Part shown: positions 1-8,890 of the stretch, piece by piece
Layout of the letters: every line of letters starts with the position of its first letter
Position numbering within the stretch: the first letter of the stretch is position 1
The notes under the pieces: generated by a model
The model's database searches: none
What the model was told of the DNA's origin: nothing
Seen by the model: only the letters and a program-made list of their open reading frames with translations
Assembly (NCBI RefSeq): GCF_020387415.1
Contig: NZ_JAGWCB010000018.1
Coordinates: forward strand, 186,001-250,000
Direction: 5' to 3'
Length of the DNA stretch: 64,000 nt
From: Ideonella benzenivorans
GTDB taxonomy: Bacteria; Pseudomonadota; Gammaproteobacteria; Burkholderiales; Burkholderiaceae_C
Position numbers and translations under genes: made by a program

Positions 1-1
1 G

Positions 2-415
2 TTCGACCCCTGGGTGTTCGAGCTGGAGGACGAAGACGGCGACGAGATGGACCCGCTGGCCACGGTGATGCCCTGGGCCGCCGGCTTCGCGCTGGCGATG
101 GAGTTCTTTCCGCAGCTGATGCGGCAGGACCCGCAGCAGGTGATGGAGCCGCTGGCCGCGATCTACCGCGCCTTCGATCCGGACGATCTGGAGGATGCCG
201 ACGAGCTGCTGGCGGCCATCGAGGAACTGGAGCCGCCGTCCGACCTGGGCGAGGCGGTGGAAGCCCTGGTCAGCAGCACGCTGCTGCTGGCTGACGTGAC
301 ACGCCCCCAGTCCGGCGCCTCCCGGCCCGCCGGCACCCGCCGCCCCGGCCCGCGGCCAGGCGGCGCCGGGGCGCGGCCGGCCGGTGGCAAGAAGCAGCCG
401 CGCCGCACCCACTGA
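2..415 (+). CDS. YecA/UPF0149 family protein (C-terminal part, truncated by window edge)
   Basis: The reading frame is open from the first bases and ends in TGA at 413-415; the true start lies upstream of the window, so the GTG at 14 is not taken as a start. The visible 137 residues begin FDPWVFELEDEDGDE and continue with a helical region (LATVMPWAAGFALAMEFFP) that is typical of the YecA/YgfB (UPF0149) family, followed by an acidic stretch (FDPDDLEDADELL) and a basic, Arg/Gly/Pro-rich tail ending KKQPRRTH. Some relatives carry a C-terminal SEC-C zinc motif; none is visible here, where the tail is instead basic and low-complexity. The function of the family is not settled. It is convergent with the Hsp70-like gene, which ends 40 bp downstream. 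Confidence 0.75.
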   Translation, partial: FDPWVFELEDEDGDEMDPLATVMPWAAGFALAMEFFPQLMRQDPQQVMEPLAAIYRAFDPDDLEDADELLAAIEELEPPSDLGEAVEALVSSTLLLADVTRPQSGASRPAGTRRPGPRPGGAGARPAGGKKQPRRTH

Positions 416-455
416 CCCGTCCTTCGGCGCAGCGCGGGGCCAAGGCCCCACCGCG

Positions 456-1772
456 TCACAGACCGCGGAACACCCGCTGCGCGTGCAGGCCCAGGCCCTG
501 GGCCACGGACGCCAGCCGGTCGCCCCGCACGGTGCGGGCATTCGGGTACGGCGCGGCAATGCGCTGCGCCAGCGGCGCCAGCCCGGTGGAGCCGCCGGTC
601 AGGTAGACGGCGTCGATCTGGTCCGGGCGCACGCCGGCCAACCGCACGGTTTCCAGCCCGGTCTGGACGATGCGCTCCAGATCCACCTCGATCGCCTCCA
701 GCGCCTGGCCCTCGCCCAGCACCGACTGCAGGCCGGCCTCGACGGCATCCAGCGCGATCGCCGCCTCGCGGCCCTCGGCCACCGCGATCTTCGCCGCCTC
801 GGCCTTGGACAGCAGCGCATGGCCCAGGCGCCGGTCGACGATGGCCATCAGCCGCTGGTGCAGGCGCGCATCGGCATAGAAGCTGCGCATGCCACGCAGT
901 TCCAGCACGCGCGGCAGCGCATAGACGGCGTTGATCAGGTGCCAGGTGGCCAGGTCGAAATAGACGCCGCTGGGCACCTCGCGCCCGACCGGCGCCGGGC
1001 CCTTGGCCTTGTAGCCGGCCAGCGGCAGGATGGCGGCCAGCTCCACATGGCGGTCGAAATCGGTGCCGGCCACATGCAGGCCGTGGCTGGCCAGGATGTC
1101 GTCGGCGCGGTCGATGCGGTCACGCCGCTCTGGGCCCACCCGCACCACGGAGAAGTCGGAGGTGCCGCCGCCGATGTCGGCCACCAGCACCAGCTGCTCA
1201 TGGGCCACCGTGGCCTCGTAGTCCAGCGCCGCGGCGATCGGTTCGAACTGGAAGCCGATCTCGGTGAAGCCGACCTGGCGTGCGGCGCTCTCCAGCGCGG
1301 CCTGGGCCTGCGCGTCGCGCACCGGGTCGTCGTCGACGAAGAACACGGGACGGCCCAGCACCGCGCGGGTGAGGGCATGGCCGGCTTCACGCTCGGCCAG
1401 GGATTTGAGGTGGCGCAGGTAGCCGGCGATCACCTCCAGAAAGGTGACCGCGTGGCCCTCGCCCAGGTCGGTGCTCTGCTCGATCAGCGAGGAGCCCAGC
1501 ACGCTCTTCATCGAGCGCATCAGCCGGCCCTCGACACCTTCCACATAGGCGCCCAGCGCGGCCCGGCCATACAGGCGCTGAGGCGCCTCGTCGGGCGCCA
1601 GGTCCTCCAGCGCGTAGAAGACCGCGGTCGGCATGGTGCGCTGACCGGGCTCCACCTCGACCAGATTCACCCGCTGCCCGGCCACAGGCAGCGCGATGGC
1701 GGAATTGGAGGTGCCGAAGTCGATGGCACAGAAGCCGGGAACAGGATGGCCAGAGGCAGGGACGTTCGTCAT
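456..1772 (-). CDS. yegD: Hsp70 family protein, YegD-like chaperone
   Basis: This 438-residue protein carries the actin-like ATPase fold of Hsp70. Phosphate 1 loop AIDFGTSNSAIALP lies near the N-terminus, phosphate 2 loop LVADIGGGTSDFSVV near residue 200, and the adenosine motif VYLTGGSTGLAPL near the C-terminus. The length matches E. coli YegD (about 450) and is much shorter than DnaK, so the substrate-binding domain and lid are absent. The start at 1772 places the P1 loop about 20 residues in; an in-frame ATG at 1808 would add 12 residues (MPQSPPDCACLV) and cannot be excluded. No J-protein or GrpE neighbour is present, so the partner is unknown. It is a single gene, followed downstream by the end of the UPF0149 gene on the opposite strand. 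Confidence 0.85.
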   Translation of the reverse strand: MTNVPASGHPVPGFCAIDFGTSNSAIALPVAGQRVNLVEVEPGQRTMPTAVFYALEDLAPDEAPQRLYGRAALGAYVEGVEGRLMRSMKSVLGSSLIEQSTDLGEGHAVTFLEVIAGYLRHLKSLAEREAGHALTRAVLGRPVFFVDDDPVRDAQAQAALESAARQVGFTEIGFQFEPIAAALDYEATVAHEQLVLVADIGGGTSDFSVVRVGPERRDRIDRADDILASHGLHVAGTDFDRHVELAAILPLAGYKAKGPAPVGREVPSGVYFDLATWHLINAVYALPRVLELRGMRSFYADARLHQRLMAIVDRRLGHALLSKAEAAKIAVAEGREAAIALDAVEAGLQSVLGEGQALEAIEVDLERIVQTGLETVRLAGVRPDQIDAVYLTGGSTGLAPLAQRIAAPYPNARTVRGDRLASVAQGLGLHAQRVFRGL

Positions 1773-1865
1773 GACAAGGCAGGCACAGTCGGGCGGGGAT
1801 TGTGGCACGCAGCCTGTGCCTGCCCCGGTGCCGCCCGGACGGTGCGACTGCCGCCGCGGGCCGCG

Positions 1866-3176
1866 TCAGCCCGCCAGCGCGACCTGCGGCTTGCCCGCGG
1901 GCAAGGCCTCACCGCAGAAACCGTAGGCCAGCTGCGGGCGCTTGCCGGTGATCAGCTCAGCCATGGCCTTGCCGGAGCCAGCGCCGTGGGTCCAGCCCAG
2001 GGTGCCGTGGCCGGCGTTGAGCCACAGGTTGCTGATCTTGCTGCGGCCGATGTAGGGCAGGTTGTTCGGCGTGCTGGGGCGCAGACCGGCCCAGAAGTTG
2101 GGCTCGCTGGTGTCGGCCACGCCGGGGAACAGCTGCTCGTAGCGGCGCACCAGCGCCGCGCAGCGGGCCTGCGAGGTGGCGCTGTCCAGACTGGTGTCCA
2201 AGCCGGCCATTTCGGCGGTGCCGGCCACGCGGATGTGATCACCCAGGCGCGAGATCGCCACCTTGGCACCGTCGTCCAGCAGGCTGACCATGCTGGCGGC
2301 CTCGGGCTTCTTCAGACGCATGGTGGCCGAGTAACCCTTGGCCGGGTAGATGTCCAGGTCAATGCCCAGCGGGCGCAGCATCGGCGCGGTGAACGAGCCC
2401 ATGGCCGCCACCACCTGATCGCCCGTCACGGTACGGGTCTGGCCGGTGGTGCGGTCCTTCAGGCGCACGCCAGCCACCGCATTGCCGCGCACATCGAAGC
2501 CCAGCACATCGTGTTCCCACAGGAACTTCACGCCGCGCTCGGCGCAACGCTGGGCCAGCTGCTGGGTGAAGACCTTGGCATCGCCGGATTCGTCGCTGGG
2601 CGTGTAGGTACCGCCAAAGATCTTCTGGCTCGAGTGGGCCAGGGCCGGCTCGATCTGGAGCACTTCCTCGGGGTTCAGCACGCGGCGGTCCACGCCGTAG
2701 TTGCGCATCAGCTCGCAGGCGGCGGCACCGGCCTCGAAGTCGTGCTGCGACGAGAAGAAGTGCAGGATGCCCTTCTCCAGGCGGTTGTATTCGATCTCGG
2801 TGGAGGCGAGGATTTCCTTCAGCGCGGCATGGCTGTACATGCCCAGCGAGACCAGCTGCTTGACGTTGCGGGCAAAGGCCGCGTCGTTGCACTGGGTCAG
2901 GAACTTCAGGCCCCAGCGCCATTGGTACGGGTCCAGGTGGGGGCGGAACAGCAGCGGCGCGTCGTCCTTGAACAGCCACTTGGCCACCTTCCAGGGCGCC
3001 TCGGCATTGGCCCAGGGCTCGCAGAAGCAGACCGAGATCTGCGCGCCATTGGCGTAGGTGGTCTCCAGCCCGGCATCGGGTTGGCGGTCCACGACCGTGA
3101 CCTCATGGCCTTCCTTGGACAGGAACCAGGCGGTGGCCGTGCCAATGATGCCGGCGCCGAGAACAGTGACCTTCAT
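1866..3176 (-). CDS. dadA: D-amino acid dehydrogenase, small subunit
   Basis: FAD-dependent oxidoreductase that deaminates D-amino acids (mainly D-alanine) to 2-oxo acids and feeds electrons to the respiratory chain at the inner membrane. The 436 residues match the 430-435 usual for DadA. The N-terminus has the Rossmann dinucleotide motif VTVLGAGIIGTATAWFLS followed by the acidic end of the second strand (VTVVDRQ), and the C-terminus has the DAO-family FAD segment (NAGHGTLGWTHGAGSGKAM). No alanine racemase (dadX) lies beside it, so D-alanine probably comes from elsewhere in the genome or from peptidoglycan turnover. The AT-rich gap upstream, 3177-3310, holds a perfect inverted repeat that may be its operator. 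Confidence 0.93.
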   Translation of the reverse strand: MKVTVLGAGIIGTATAWFLSKEGHEVTVVDRQPDAGLETTYANGAQISVCFCEPWANAEAPWKVAKWLFKDDAPLLFRPHLDPYQWRWGLKFLTQCNDAAFARNVKQLVSLGMYSHAALKEILASTEIEYNRLEKGILHFFSSQHDFEAGAAACELMRNYGVDRRVLNPEEVLQIEPALAHSSQKIFGGTYTPSDESGDAKVFTQQLAQRCAERGVKFLWEHDVLGFDVRGNAVAGVRLKDRTTGQTRTVTGDQVVAAMGSFTAPMLRPLGIDLDIYPAKGYSATMRLKKPEAASMVSLLDDGAKVAISRLGDHIRVAGTAEMAGLDTSLDSATSQARCAALVRRYEQLFPGVADTSEPNFWAGLRPSTPNNLPYIGRSKISNLWLNAGHGTLGWTHGAGSGKAMAELITGKRPQLAYGFCGEALPAGKPQVALAG

Positions 3177-3271
3177 GCCGCAACCTCGCGAAAAAATGAG
3201 TCCTGACGCCAGAGCGGCGCCTTGGGACCCATTCTGCGCAAAGCCGGGCCGGCAATGAAGATACTTTAATT

Positions 3272-3294
3272 AAATTCAGAGTCGATCTGAATTT
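3272..3294. promoter_or_regulatory. Perfect inverted repeat upstream of dadA, candidate operator
   Basis: AAATTCAGA at 3272-3280 is matched by its exact complement TCTGAATTT at 3286-3294, with a 5-bp centre (GTCGA). It sits in an AT-rich pocket (3251-3300) that stands out from the GC-rich surroundings, about 95 bp upstream of the dadA start and 17 bp beyond the uspA-type stop. Lrp/AsnC regulators such as DadR control dadA in other proteobacteria and favour AT-rich dyads, so an Lrp-type operator is the likeliest reading (inference). There is no T-tract on either strand, which argues against a terminator. Confidence 0.4.
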
Positions 3295-3310
3295 CTAATG
3301 TTTCGCCCGC

Positions 3311-3733
3311 TCAGCGGATCAGCAGCACCGGGGCGTCGCAGCCGGCCATGACCTTGGTGGCCACCGAGCCCAGCACCAGGTTGCCGAACGAGCCGTGCCC
3401 GTGCGAGCCCATGATCAACAGCTCATAGCCGCCCTTCTTGGCCTGGGCGGCGATCTGCTCCGCCGCCTGACCCACCTTGGCCACGAACTCGGCCTCGATC
3501 TTCTGCCGGTTGAAGAAGGTGCGGATGGGCTTGAAGATCTTCTCGGCCTCGTCCTCGTAATGGGACTTCAGCATGGCCTTGTCCAGCACCGCGGCGGCCC
3601 GCGGCGGCACAGCCGGCACCACGGTGATGACGGTGTATTGCTGCTGCCCCCCCAGCCACTCGTCGTGCGCGGCCAGGTAGGCCAGCATGCGCTTGGTGTA
3701 GGGGCTGCCGTCGACGGGCACGAGGATCTTCAT
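3311..3733 (-). CDS. Universal stress protein, UspA family
   Basis: A single-domain cytoplasmic Usp protein of 140 residues. It opens KILVPVDGSPYTKRML (first strand and ATP-contacting Asp) and has the nucleotide-binding signature near the C-terminus, GSHGHGSFGNLVLGSVATKV, matching G-2x-G-9x-G(S/T), so it belongs to the ATP-binding UspA subclass. Start: AGGAG at 3741-3745 stands 6 nt before the ATG at 3733 and only 1 nt before the in-frame ATG at 3739, so the inner ATG is preferred (MKILV). It is a monocistronic-looking gene between the metallophosphoesterase and dadA. No specific stress or partner can be assigned. Confidence 0.9.
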   Translation of the reverse strand: MKILVPVDGSPYTKRMLAYLAAHDEWLGGQQQYTVITVVPAVPPRAAAVLDKAMLKSHYEDEAEKIFKPIRTFFNRQKIEAEFVAKVGQAAEQIAAQAKKGGYELLIMGSHGHGSFGNLVLGSVATKVMAGCDAPVLLIR

Positions 3734-3818
3734 CGTCATCTCCTGTGAAGGGGTGAATGGTCAGTGTGGCAGGGCCACCTTGGGCATTCTTGCCCAGGAT
3801 CAAGCCAGTGCCCAGGGC

Positions 3819-4595
3819 TCAGACCTCGATCAGCCGCCCAGGTTCAAAGCCATCGGCCTCGCCCTTGGCGGCCAGGCCGCGCGCCTGGCAGACCACCCGC
3901 GCCGGGGCGCGGCCGGGGCGTTCGATGCGGTAGTCGTGCCGGCAGTGCAGGTGGCCGTGCAGCCACAGGTCGGCGCGCGGGATCAGGTCGTCGTCGGCAT
4001 TGCAGAAGCTCGCCGTCCCCGGCTGCCGGCCGTAACGCGGATCGGCGCTGCGCAGGCTGGGCGCAAAGTGAGTGATCACCACCGTGGCCTCCCAGGCCCC
4101 TGGCGCCGGGCGCATCAGCGCGGCCTCCAGCCAGGCCCGGTCGGCCAGGCCGGCAGCGCGCACCGCCTCGGGGTCGAAGACCGCACCGCCGCGGGTGCTC
4201 TGCTGCACCCGGGTGAAGTAGCTGGCCGCACGCATCGCGCGCTCGCGCTGGGCCGGGCCGAAGAGCTCGAAGTCGCTCCAGCGCACCGTGCCCAGGAAAC
4301 GCACGCGCCGGCCGTCCGCGCCGGTGCGCACCGTCTCGTCGTGCTCCAGCAGGGTGATGCCCAGCTCGGCGCAGCGCGCACGCAGGCCCGCCAGGGCCTC
4401 GTCCACGTCGCGGCGGTCGAACTCATGGTTGCCGGGCACGAAGAGCACCGGCACCGGCCAGTCGGCAAAACGCGCCAGCCCGTCCCAGGTGGCATCCACA
4501 TCGCCGGCCAACACCAGCAGCTCCGCGCCGGGGGCCGGCGTGGGGTCGAAGGTCTCGGTTTCGAGGTGCAGGTCGGACAGGAGCTGGAGGCGCAT
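3819..4595 (-). CDS. Calcineurin-like metallophosphoesterase
   Basis: Predicted cytoplasmic dinuclear-metal phosphoesterase of 258 residues. The metal-ligand motifs of the calcineurin-like fold appear in order: LQLLSDLHLE (D-x-H), LVLAGDVDATW (GD), LFVPGNHEFD (GNHE), VVITHFAP (single His) and LWLHGHLHCRHDY (GHxH). The open frame runs far upstream in antisense to pckG, but homology begins at MRLQLLSD, so ATG 4595 is used. Substrate is unknown; this compact branch includes phosphodiesterases and protein phosphatases. It lies 38 bp downstream of pckG on the same strand and may be read with it. Confidence 0.87.
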   Translation of the reverse strand: MRLQLLSDLHLETETFDPTPAPGAELLVLAGDVDATWDGLARFADWPVPVLFVPGNHEFDRRDVDEALAGLRARCAELGITLLEHDETVRTGADGRRVRFLGTVRWSDFELFGPAQRERAMRAASYFTRVQQSTRGGAVFDPEAVRAAGLADRAWLEAALMRPAPGAWEATVVITHFAPSLRSADPRYGRQPGTASFCNADDDLIPRADLWLHGHLHCRHDYRIERPGRAPARVVCQARGLAAKGEADGFEPGRLIEV

Positions 4596-4633
4596 GGGCG
4601 GCAAGTGTCGCCCATGCCGGCTCGGTCGCGGCT

Positions 4634-6499
4634 TCAGCGGACCAGCGCAGCTTCCAGCTTCAGCTTGGTGGCGCTCAGCTCGGCCGGCAGGTGGTAGGCC
4701 AGCTTGTCGAACAGCTCCTGGTGCAGGGCCAGCTCGTCCTTCCAGGCGGCCGGGTCGGCGTCGATGATGCTGTCGAACTGGGCCTTGGAGAAGTCCAGGC
4801 CGGTCCAGTCCAGGTCCTCGTAGCGCGGGCTGATGCCGAAGAAGTGGCCTTCGCCCTGGGCCTGGCCCTCGATGCGGCCGATCATCCACTTCAGCACGCG
4901 GGCGTTGTCGCCATAGCCCGGCCAGACGAACTTGCCGTCGGCGCCCTTGCGGAACCAGTTGACGCAGAAGATCTTGGGCAGTTGGGCGCCCTCGCCCTCC
5001 AGCTTGTGCTCGATGTCGAGCCAGTGCTGGAAGTAGTCGCTCATGTTGTAGCCGCAGAAGGGCAGCATGGCGAAAGGGTCGCGGCGCACCACGCCCTGGG
5101 CGCCGAAGGCGGCGGCGGTGGTCTCCGAGCCCATGGTGGCGGCCATGTAGACGCCCTCGGTCCAGGTGCGGGCCTGGGTCACCAGCGGCACCGTCGTGCT
5201 GCGGCGGCCGCCGAAGATGAAGGCGTCGATGGCCACGCCCTTGGCGTCGTCCCAGGCCGGGTCCAGCGCCGGGTTGTTGGTGGCGGCCACGGTGAAGCGC
5301 GAGTTCGGGTGGGCGGCCTTGGCGCCGGTTTCCTTGGCGATCTGCGGCGTCCAGTCCTGGCCCTGCCAGTCGATGGCGTGGGCCGGCGGCTCGCCGTCCA
5401 TGCCTTCCCACCAGACGTCGCCATCGTCGGTCAGCGCGACGTTGGTGAAGATCACGTCCTTCTTCAGCGACTCCATGCAGTTCGGGTTTGTCTTGAAGTT
5501 GGTGCCCGGGGCGACGCCGAAGTAGCCGGCTTCCGGGTTGATGGCGTACAGGCGGCCATCCTTGCCCGGCTTGATCCAGGCGATGTCGTCACCGATGGTG
5601 GTGACGGTCCAGCCGCCCAGGGCCGCCGGCGGGATCAGCATGGCGAAGTTGGTCTTGCCGCAGGCGCTGGGGAAAGCCGCGGCGACGTGGTACATCTTGC
5701 CCTCGGGACTGGTCACGCCCAGGATCAGCATGTGCTCGGCCAGCCAGCCCTGGGTGCGGCCCATGGTGGAGGCGATGCGCAGCGCGAAGCACTTCTTGCC
5801 CAGCAGCGCGTTGCCGCCGTAGCCCGAGCCATAGGACCAGATCTCCTGGGTCTCGGGGTAGTGGACGATGTACTTGGTGGTCGGGTTGCAGGGCCAGGCG
5901 GTGCTGTCCTTCGCCCCCTCGGCCAGCGGCGCGCCCACCGTGTGCACGCAGGGCACGAAGTCGCCATCTGTGCCCAGCAGGTCGATCACGGCCTTGCCCA
6001 TGCGGGTCATCAGCTTCATGTTGACGGCCACATAGGCCGAGTCGGACAGCTCCACGCCGATGTGGGCGATGGGCGAGCCCAGCGGGCCCATGCTGAAGGG
6101 AATGACATACAGCGTGCGGCCGGCCATGCAGCCCTTGAACAGGGCCTGCTCACCGGTCTGCAGCAGCGCGCGCATCTCGGCCGGGGCCATCCAGTTGTTG
6201 GTGGGGCCGGCGTCTTCCTGCTTCTGGCTGCAGATGAAGGTGCGGTCCTCGACCCGCGCCACGTCAGACGGGTCGGAGCAGGCCAGGAAGCTGCCCGGCC
6301 GCTTGGGCAGGGCCTTGAAGGTGCCCGCGTCCACCAGGTGCTGGCACAGGCGGTCGTACTCGTCCTGGCTGCCGTCGCACCAGTAGACATCCCGCGCCTG
6401 TGTCAGGGCCGCGATCTCGCGCACCCAGGCCAACAGGCGGGCATTCTTGACGTAGGCCGGAGCGTTCAGCGACACACCGGAAGCGGCAGGATGGTTCAT
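4634..6499 (-). CDS. pckG: Phosphoenolpyruvate carboxykinase (GTP)
   Basis: Converts oxaloacetate and GTP to PEP, CO2 and GDP, the entry step of gluconeogenesis from TCA intermediates. The protein has 621 residues, normal for the GTP-dependent family (about 600-620). Clear signatures are the kinase-1a phosphate-binding loop with the reactive cysteine in [16 protein letters not shown], the metal-binding region [13 protein letters not shown], and [17 protein letters not shown] 6499 ([14 protein letters not shown]) begins just before the conserved N-terminal region; the open frame extends to 6601 but that extension is Pro-rich and unlike the family. The gene fits with amino-acid catabolism elsewhere in the window (gdh, putA, dadA). 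Confidence 0.95.
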   Translation of the reverse strand: MNHPAASGVSLNAPAYVKNARLLAWVREIAALTQARDVYWCDGSQDEYDRLCQHLVDAGTFKALPKRPGSFLACSDPSDVARVEDRTFICSQKQEDAGPTNNWMAPAEMRALLQTGEQALFKGCMAGRTLYVIPFSMGPLGSPIAHIGVELSDSAYVAVNMKLMTRMGKAVIDLLGTDGDFVPCVHTVGAPLAEGAKDSTAWPCNPTTKYIVHYPETQEIWSYGSGYGGNALLGKKCFALRIASTMGRTQGWLAEHMLILGVTSPEGKMYHVAAAFPSACGKTNFAMLIPPAALGGWTVTTIGDDIAWIKPGKDGRLYAINPEAGYFGVAPGTNFKTNPNCMESLKKDVIFTNVALTDDGDVWWEGMDGEPPAHAIDWQGQDWTPQIAKETGAKAAHPNSRFTVAATNNPALDPAWDDAKGVAIDAFIFGGRRSTTVPLVTQARTWTEGVYMAATMGSETTAAAFGAQGVVRRDPFAMLPFCGYNMSDYFQHWLDIEHKLEGEGAQLPKIFCVNWFRKGADGKFVWPGYGDNARVLKWMIGRIEGQAQGEGHFFGISPRYEDLDWTGLDFSKAQFDSIIDADPAAWKDELALHQELFDKLAYHLPAELSATKLKLEAALVR

Positions 6500-6656
6500 G
6501 GGCAGTCCAGGCAAGGGGGGAATGGGAATCCCGGGGTCGGGCGGGCCAGTGTACTGAGCGGGCAGCGCGTGCGAATCGGGGGAATCATGCAAAGCAAGCA
6601 TGGCGGCATGCGGGCCATTTCCCGACCGACCCCCAAAGCGCTGCAGGCTGGATCTA

Positions 6657-6675
6657 AATGAGACATAATCTCATT
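6657..6675. promoter_or_regulatory. Fur-box-like inverted repeat upstream of feoA
   Basis: AATGAGA (6657-6663) and its exact complement TCTCATT (6669-6675) flank CATAA, giving a 19-bp dyad close to the Fur consensus used in Burkholderiales (AATGAGAAT-n-ATTCTCATT type). The centre includes CATAAT (6664-6669), which would serve as a -10 box, so Fur-Fe(II) bound here would block RNA polymerase. It lies 30 bp before the feoA start, in the divergent gap with pckG. Confidence 0.65.
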
Positions 6676-6704
6676 CACGTTCCACCAGCATTGGATCTTG
6701 CGCC

Positions 6705-6953
6705 ATGTTGTTGTCCCAATTGCCCACGGGCACCCGCGCCGTGGTTGACCGCCTGGAAGCGGCCAGCCCGGTGATCGATGACGGCACGCTGCTGCGGCTG
6801 GCCGAGCTCGGCTTCCTGCCGGGCGAGCCGGTGCAGATCGTGCAGCGGGGCCCGGGCGGCCGCGAACCGCTGGCGGTGCAGGTGGGCGACACGCTGTTCG
6901 CCCTGCGTCTGGTGGAAGCCGGCTGCGTGGCGGTGACGCCCGCAGCGGCCTGA
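6705..6953 (+). CDS. feoA: Ferrous iron transport protein A (FeoA)
   Basis: An 82-residue SH3-like cytoplasmic protein needed for full activity of the FeoB transporter. The family pattern is visible: an N-terminal segment (LSQLPTGTRAVVDRL), the helix-turn LLRLAELGFLPGEPVQIVQRGPGG and the C-terminal beta strands (LAVQVGDTLFALRLVEAGCVAV). The length is standard for FeoA. The feoB ATG follows 11 bp after its stop, so the two form an operon, preceded by a Fur-like site that predicts induction under iron limitation. Confidence 0.93.
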   Translation: MLLSQLPTGTRAVVDRLEAASPVIDDGTLLRLAELGFLPGEPVQIVQRGPGGREPLAVQVGDTLFALRLVEAGCVAVTPAAA

Positions 6954-6964
6954 GGAGCGTGGCG

Positions 6965-8869
6965 ATGAGCGAGACCGTGGCCGCCACCCTGGGCGAACTC
7001 AAGGGCCGCGCCCCCAGCGTCGCGCTGGTGGGCAACCCGAACTGCGGCAAGACCGCGCTGTTCAACCTGCTGACCGGCGCACGCCAGAAGGTGGCCAACT
7101 ACGCTGGCGTAACCGTCGAGCGCAAGATGGGCCTGCTGCGCTTGGCCGATGGCCGTTCGGTGTCGGTGATCGACCTGCCGGGCACCTACAGCCTGCGCCC
7201 GGCCACGCTGGACGAGCAGGTCACGCTGGAGGTCATCGAAGGCCGGCGCGCCGGCGAGGACGTGCCCGACCTGATCGTGGCCGTGGTGGATGCGACCAAC
7301 CTGCGCATGAACCTGCGCCTGGTGCTGGAGCTGCGCGCGCTGGGCCGGCCCATGCTGCTGGCCCTGAACATGGCCGACGTGGCCCGGGCCCGCGGCCTGG
7401 CCATCGACACCAAGGCCCTGGCCGAAGAGCTGGGTTGCCCGGTGGTGGAAACGGTGGGCGTGCGCAACGATGGCCATGCCCAGTTGCTGGCCCAGCTGGG
7501 CCCCAGCCTGGACGCGGCCGCCCGCCAGCACACCCCGGCCTGCATCAACGTCAGCGAGACCTCGCTGAACAACGTGCTGGCCTTGCAGCAGCAGGTGCGC
7601 CGCATCCTGGAGCGCGTGCTGCCGCCCACGCCGGCGCAGCCCCGGTTGGACGCCCGGCTGGACCGCTGGGTGATGCACCCGGTCGCCGGCCCCATCCTGC
7701 TGGCCGTGCTGCTGTTCATCGTCTTCCAGGCGGTGTTCTCCTGGGCCAGCGTGCCGACCGACCTGATCGACAACGGCATGAAGACCCTGGGCGGCTGGGC
7801 CAGCGAGCACCTGAGCGCCGGCCCGCTGCGCAGCCTGATCGTGGACGGCGTCATCGCCGGTGCGGGCAGCGTGCTGGTCTTCCTGCCGCAGATCCTGATC
7901 CTGTTCGCCTTCATCCTGGTGCTGGAGGATTCGGGCTACCTGCCACGCGCGGCCTTCCTGCTGGACACCCTGATGGGCAAGGTGGGCCTCTCGGGCCGGG
8001 CCTTCATCCCGCTGCTGTCGTCCTTCGCCTGCGCAGTGCCGGGCATCATGGCCACGCGCACCATCACCAACTGGCGGGACCGGCTGGCCACCATCATGAT
8101 CGCGCCAATGATGACCTGCTCGGCCCGGCTGCCGGTCTATGCGCTGCTGATCGGTGCCTTCGTGCCCGACCGCTCGGTGGGCCTGTTCAACCTGCGCGGC
8201 CTGACGCTGTTCGCGCTGTACGCCGCGGGCGTGCTGGGCTCGCTGGTCGTGGCCTGGGTCTTCAAGCGCCTGTGGCTCAAGAGCCGCTACCAGCCGCTGA
8301 TGCTGGAGCTGCCGCCCTACCGCCTGCCTAGCCTGCGCAACCTGGCACTGGGGCTGTGGGAGCGGGCTCGCATCTTCGTGCACCGCGTGGGCACGATCAT
8401 CTTCGCGCTGACCGTGGTGCTGTGGTTCCTGGCCACCTACCCGGCCCCGCCGGACGGGGCCACCGGCGCCGCCATCCAGTACAGCTTCGCCGGCCAGCTG
8501 GGCCGCCTGCTCGAAGTCATCTTCGAGCCCATCGGCTTCAACTGGCAGATCGCGATCGCCCTGGTGCCCGGCATGGCCGCCCGCGAGGTGGTGGTGGGCG
8601 CGCTGGGCACGGTCTACGCCCTGTCGGCCGCCGACGATGCGGTGGCCCAGGCGCTGAGCCCGGTCATCGCCCACAGCTGGTCGCTGGCCACCGCGCTGTC
8701 GCTGCTGGCCTGGTTTGTCTTCGCCCCGCAGTGCATCTCGACGCTGGCCACCGTGCGGCGCGAGACCAACTCCTGGCGCTACCCGGTGATCATGGCCATC
8801 TACCTGTTCGCGCTGGCCTATCTGGCGGCGTTCATCACCTACCACGTGACGGTCGCGCTGACCGCCTGA
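6965..8869 (+). CDS. feoB: Ferrous iron transporter FeoB
   Basis: Inner-membrane Fe(II) permease with an N-terminal GTPase domain. G motifs are clear: G1 VALVGNPNCGKTALFN, G3 DLPGTYSL and G4 LALNMADVA. The membrane part contains the two Gate repeats: FLPQILILFAFILVLEDSGYLPR followed by CAVPGIMATRTI, and the second at VPGMAAREVVVG. At 634 residues it is shorter than E. coli FeoB (773), with a shortened C-terminal end, as in many betaproteobacteria. Start: AGGAG at 6953-6957 lies 7 nt before ATG 6965; the in-frame GTG at 6959 is too close to the SD. It forms an operon with feoA upstream and the small Cys-rich gene 21 bp downstream. Confidence 0.95.
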   Translation: MSETVAATLGELKGRAPSVALVGNPNCGKTALFNLLTGARQKVANYAGVTVERKMGLLRLADGRSVSVIDLPGTYSLRPATLDEQVTLEVIEGRRAGEDVPDLIVAVVDATNLRMNLRLVLELRALGRPMLLALNMADVARARGLAIDTKALAEELGCPVVETVGVRNDGHAQLLAQLGPSLDAAARQHTPACINVSETSLNNVLALQQQVRRILERVLPPTPAQPRLDARLDRWVMHPVAGPILLAVLLFIVFQAVFSWASVPTDLIDNGMKTLGGWASEHLSAGPLRSLIVDGVIAGAGSVLVFLPQILILFAFILVLEDSGYLPRAAFLLDTLMGKVGLSGRAFIPLLSSFACAVPGIMATRTITNWRDRLATIMIAPMMTCSARLPVYALLIGAFVPDRSVGLFNLRGLTLFALYAAGVLGSLVVAWVFKRLWLKSRYQPLMLELPPYRLPSLRNLALGLWERARIFVHRVGTIIFALTVVLWFLATYPAPPDGATGAAIQYSFAGQLGRLLEVIFEPIGFNWQIAIALVPGMAAREVVVGALGTVYALSAADDAVAQALSPVIAHSWSLATALSLLAWFVFAPQCISTLATVRRETNSWRYPVIMAIYLFALAYLAAFITYHVTVALTA

Positions 8870-8890
8870 TCTGCCTTGGGAGAAGCTGCC

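Noticed and set aside
384-3206. A 940-codon open frame on the plus strand
   Set aside because: It is antisense to the Hsp70-like gene and dadA, both with family motifs; its composition is that of a GC-rich shadow frame.
3272-3294. The dyad upstream of dadA read as a terminator for the UspA gene
   Set aside because: The stem is AT-rich and no T-tract follows on the minus strand, so an operator is more likely.
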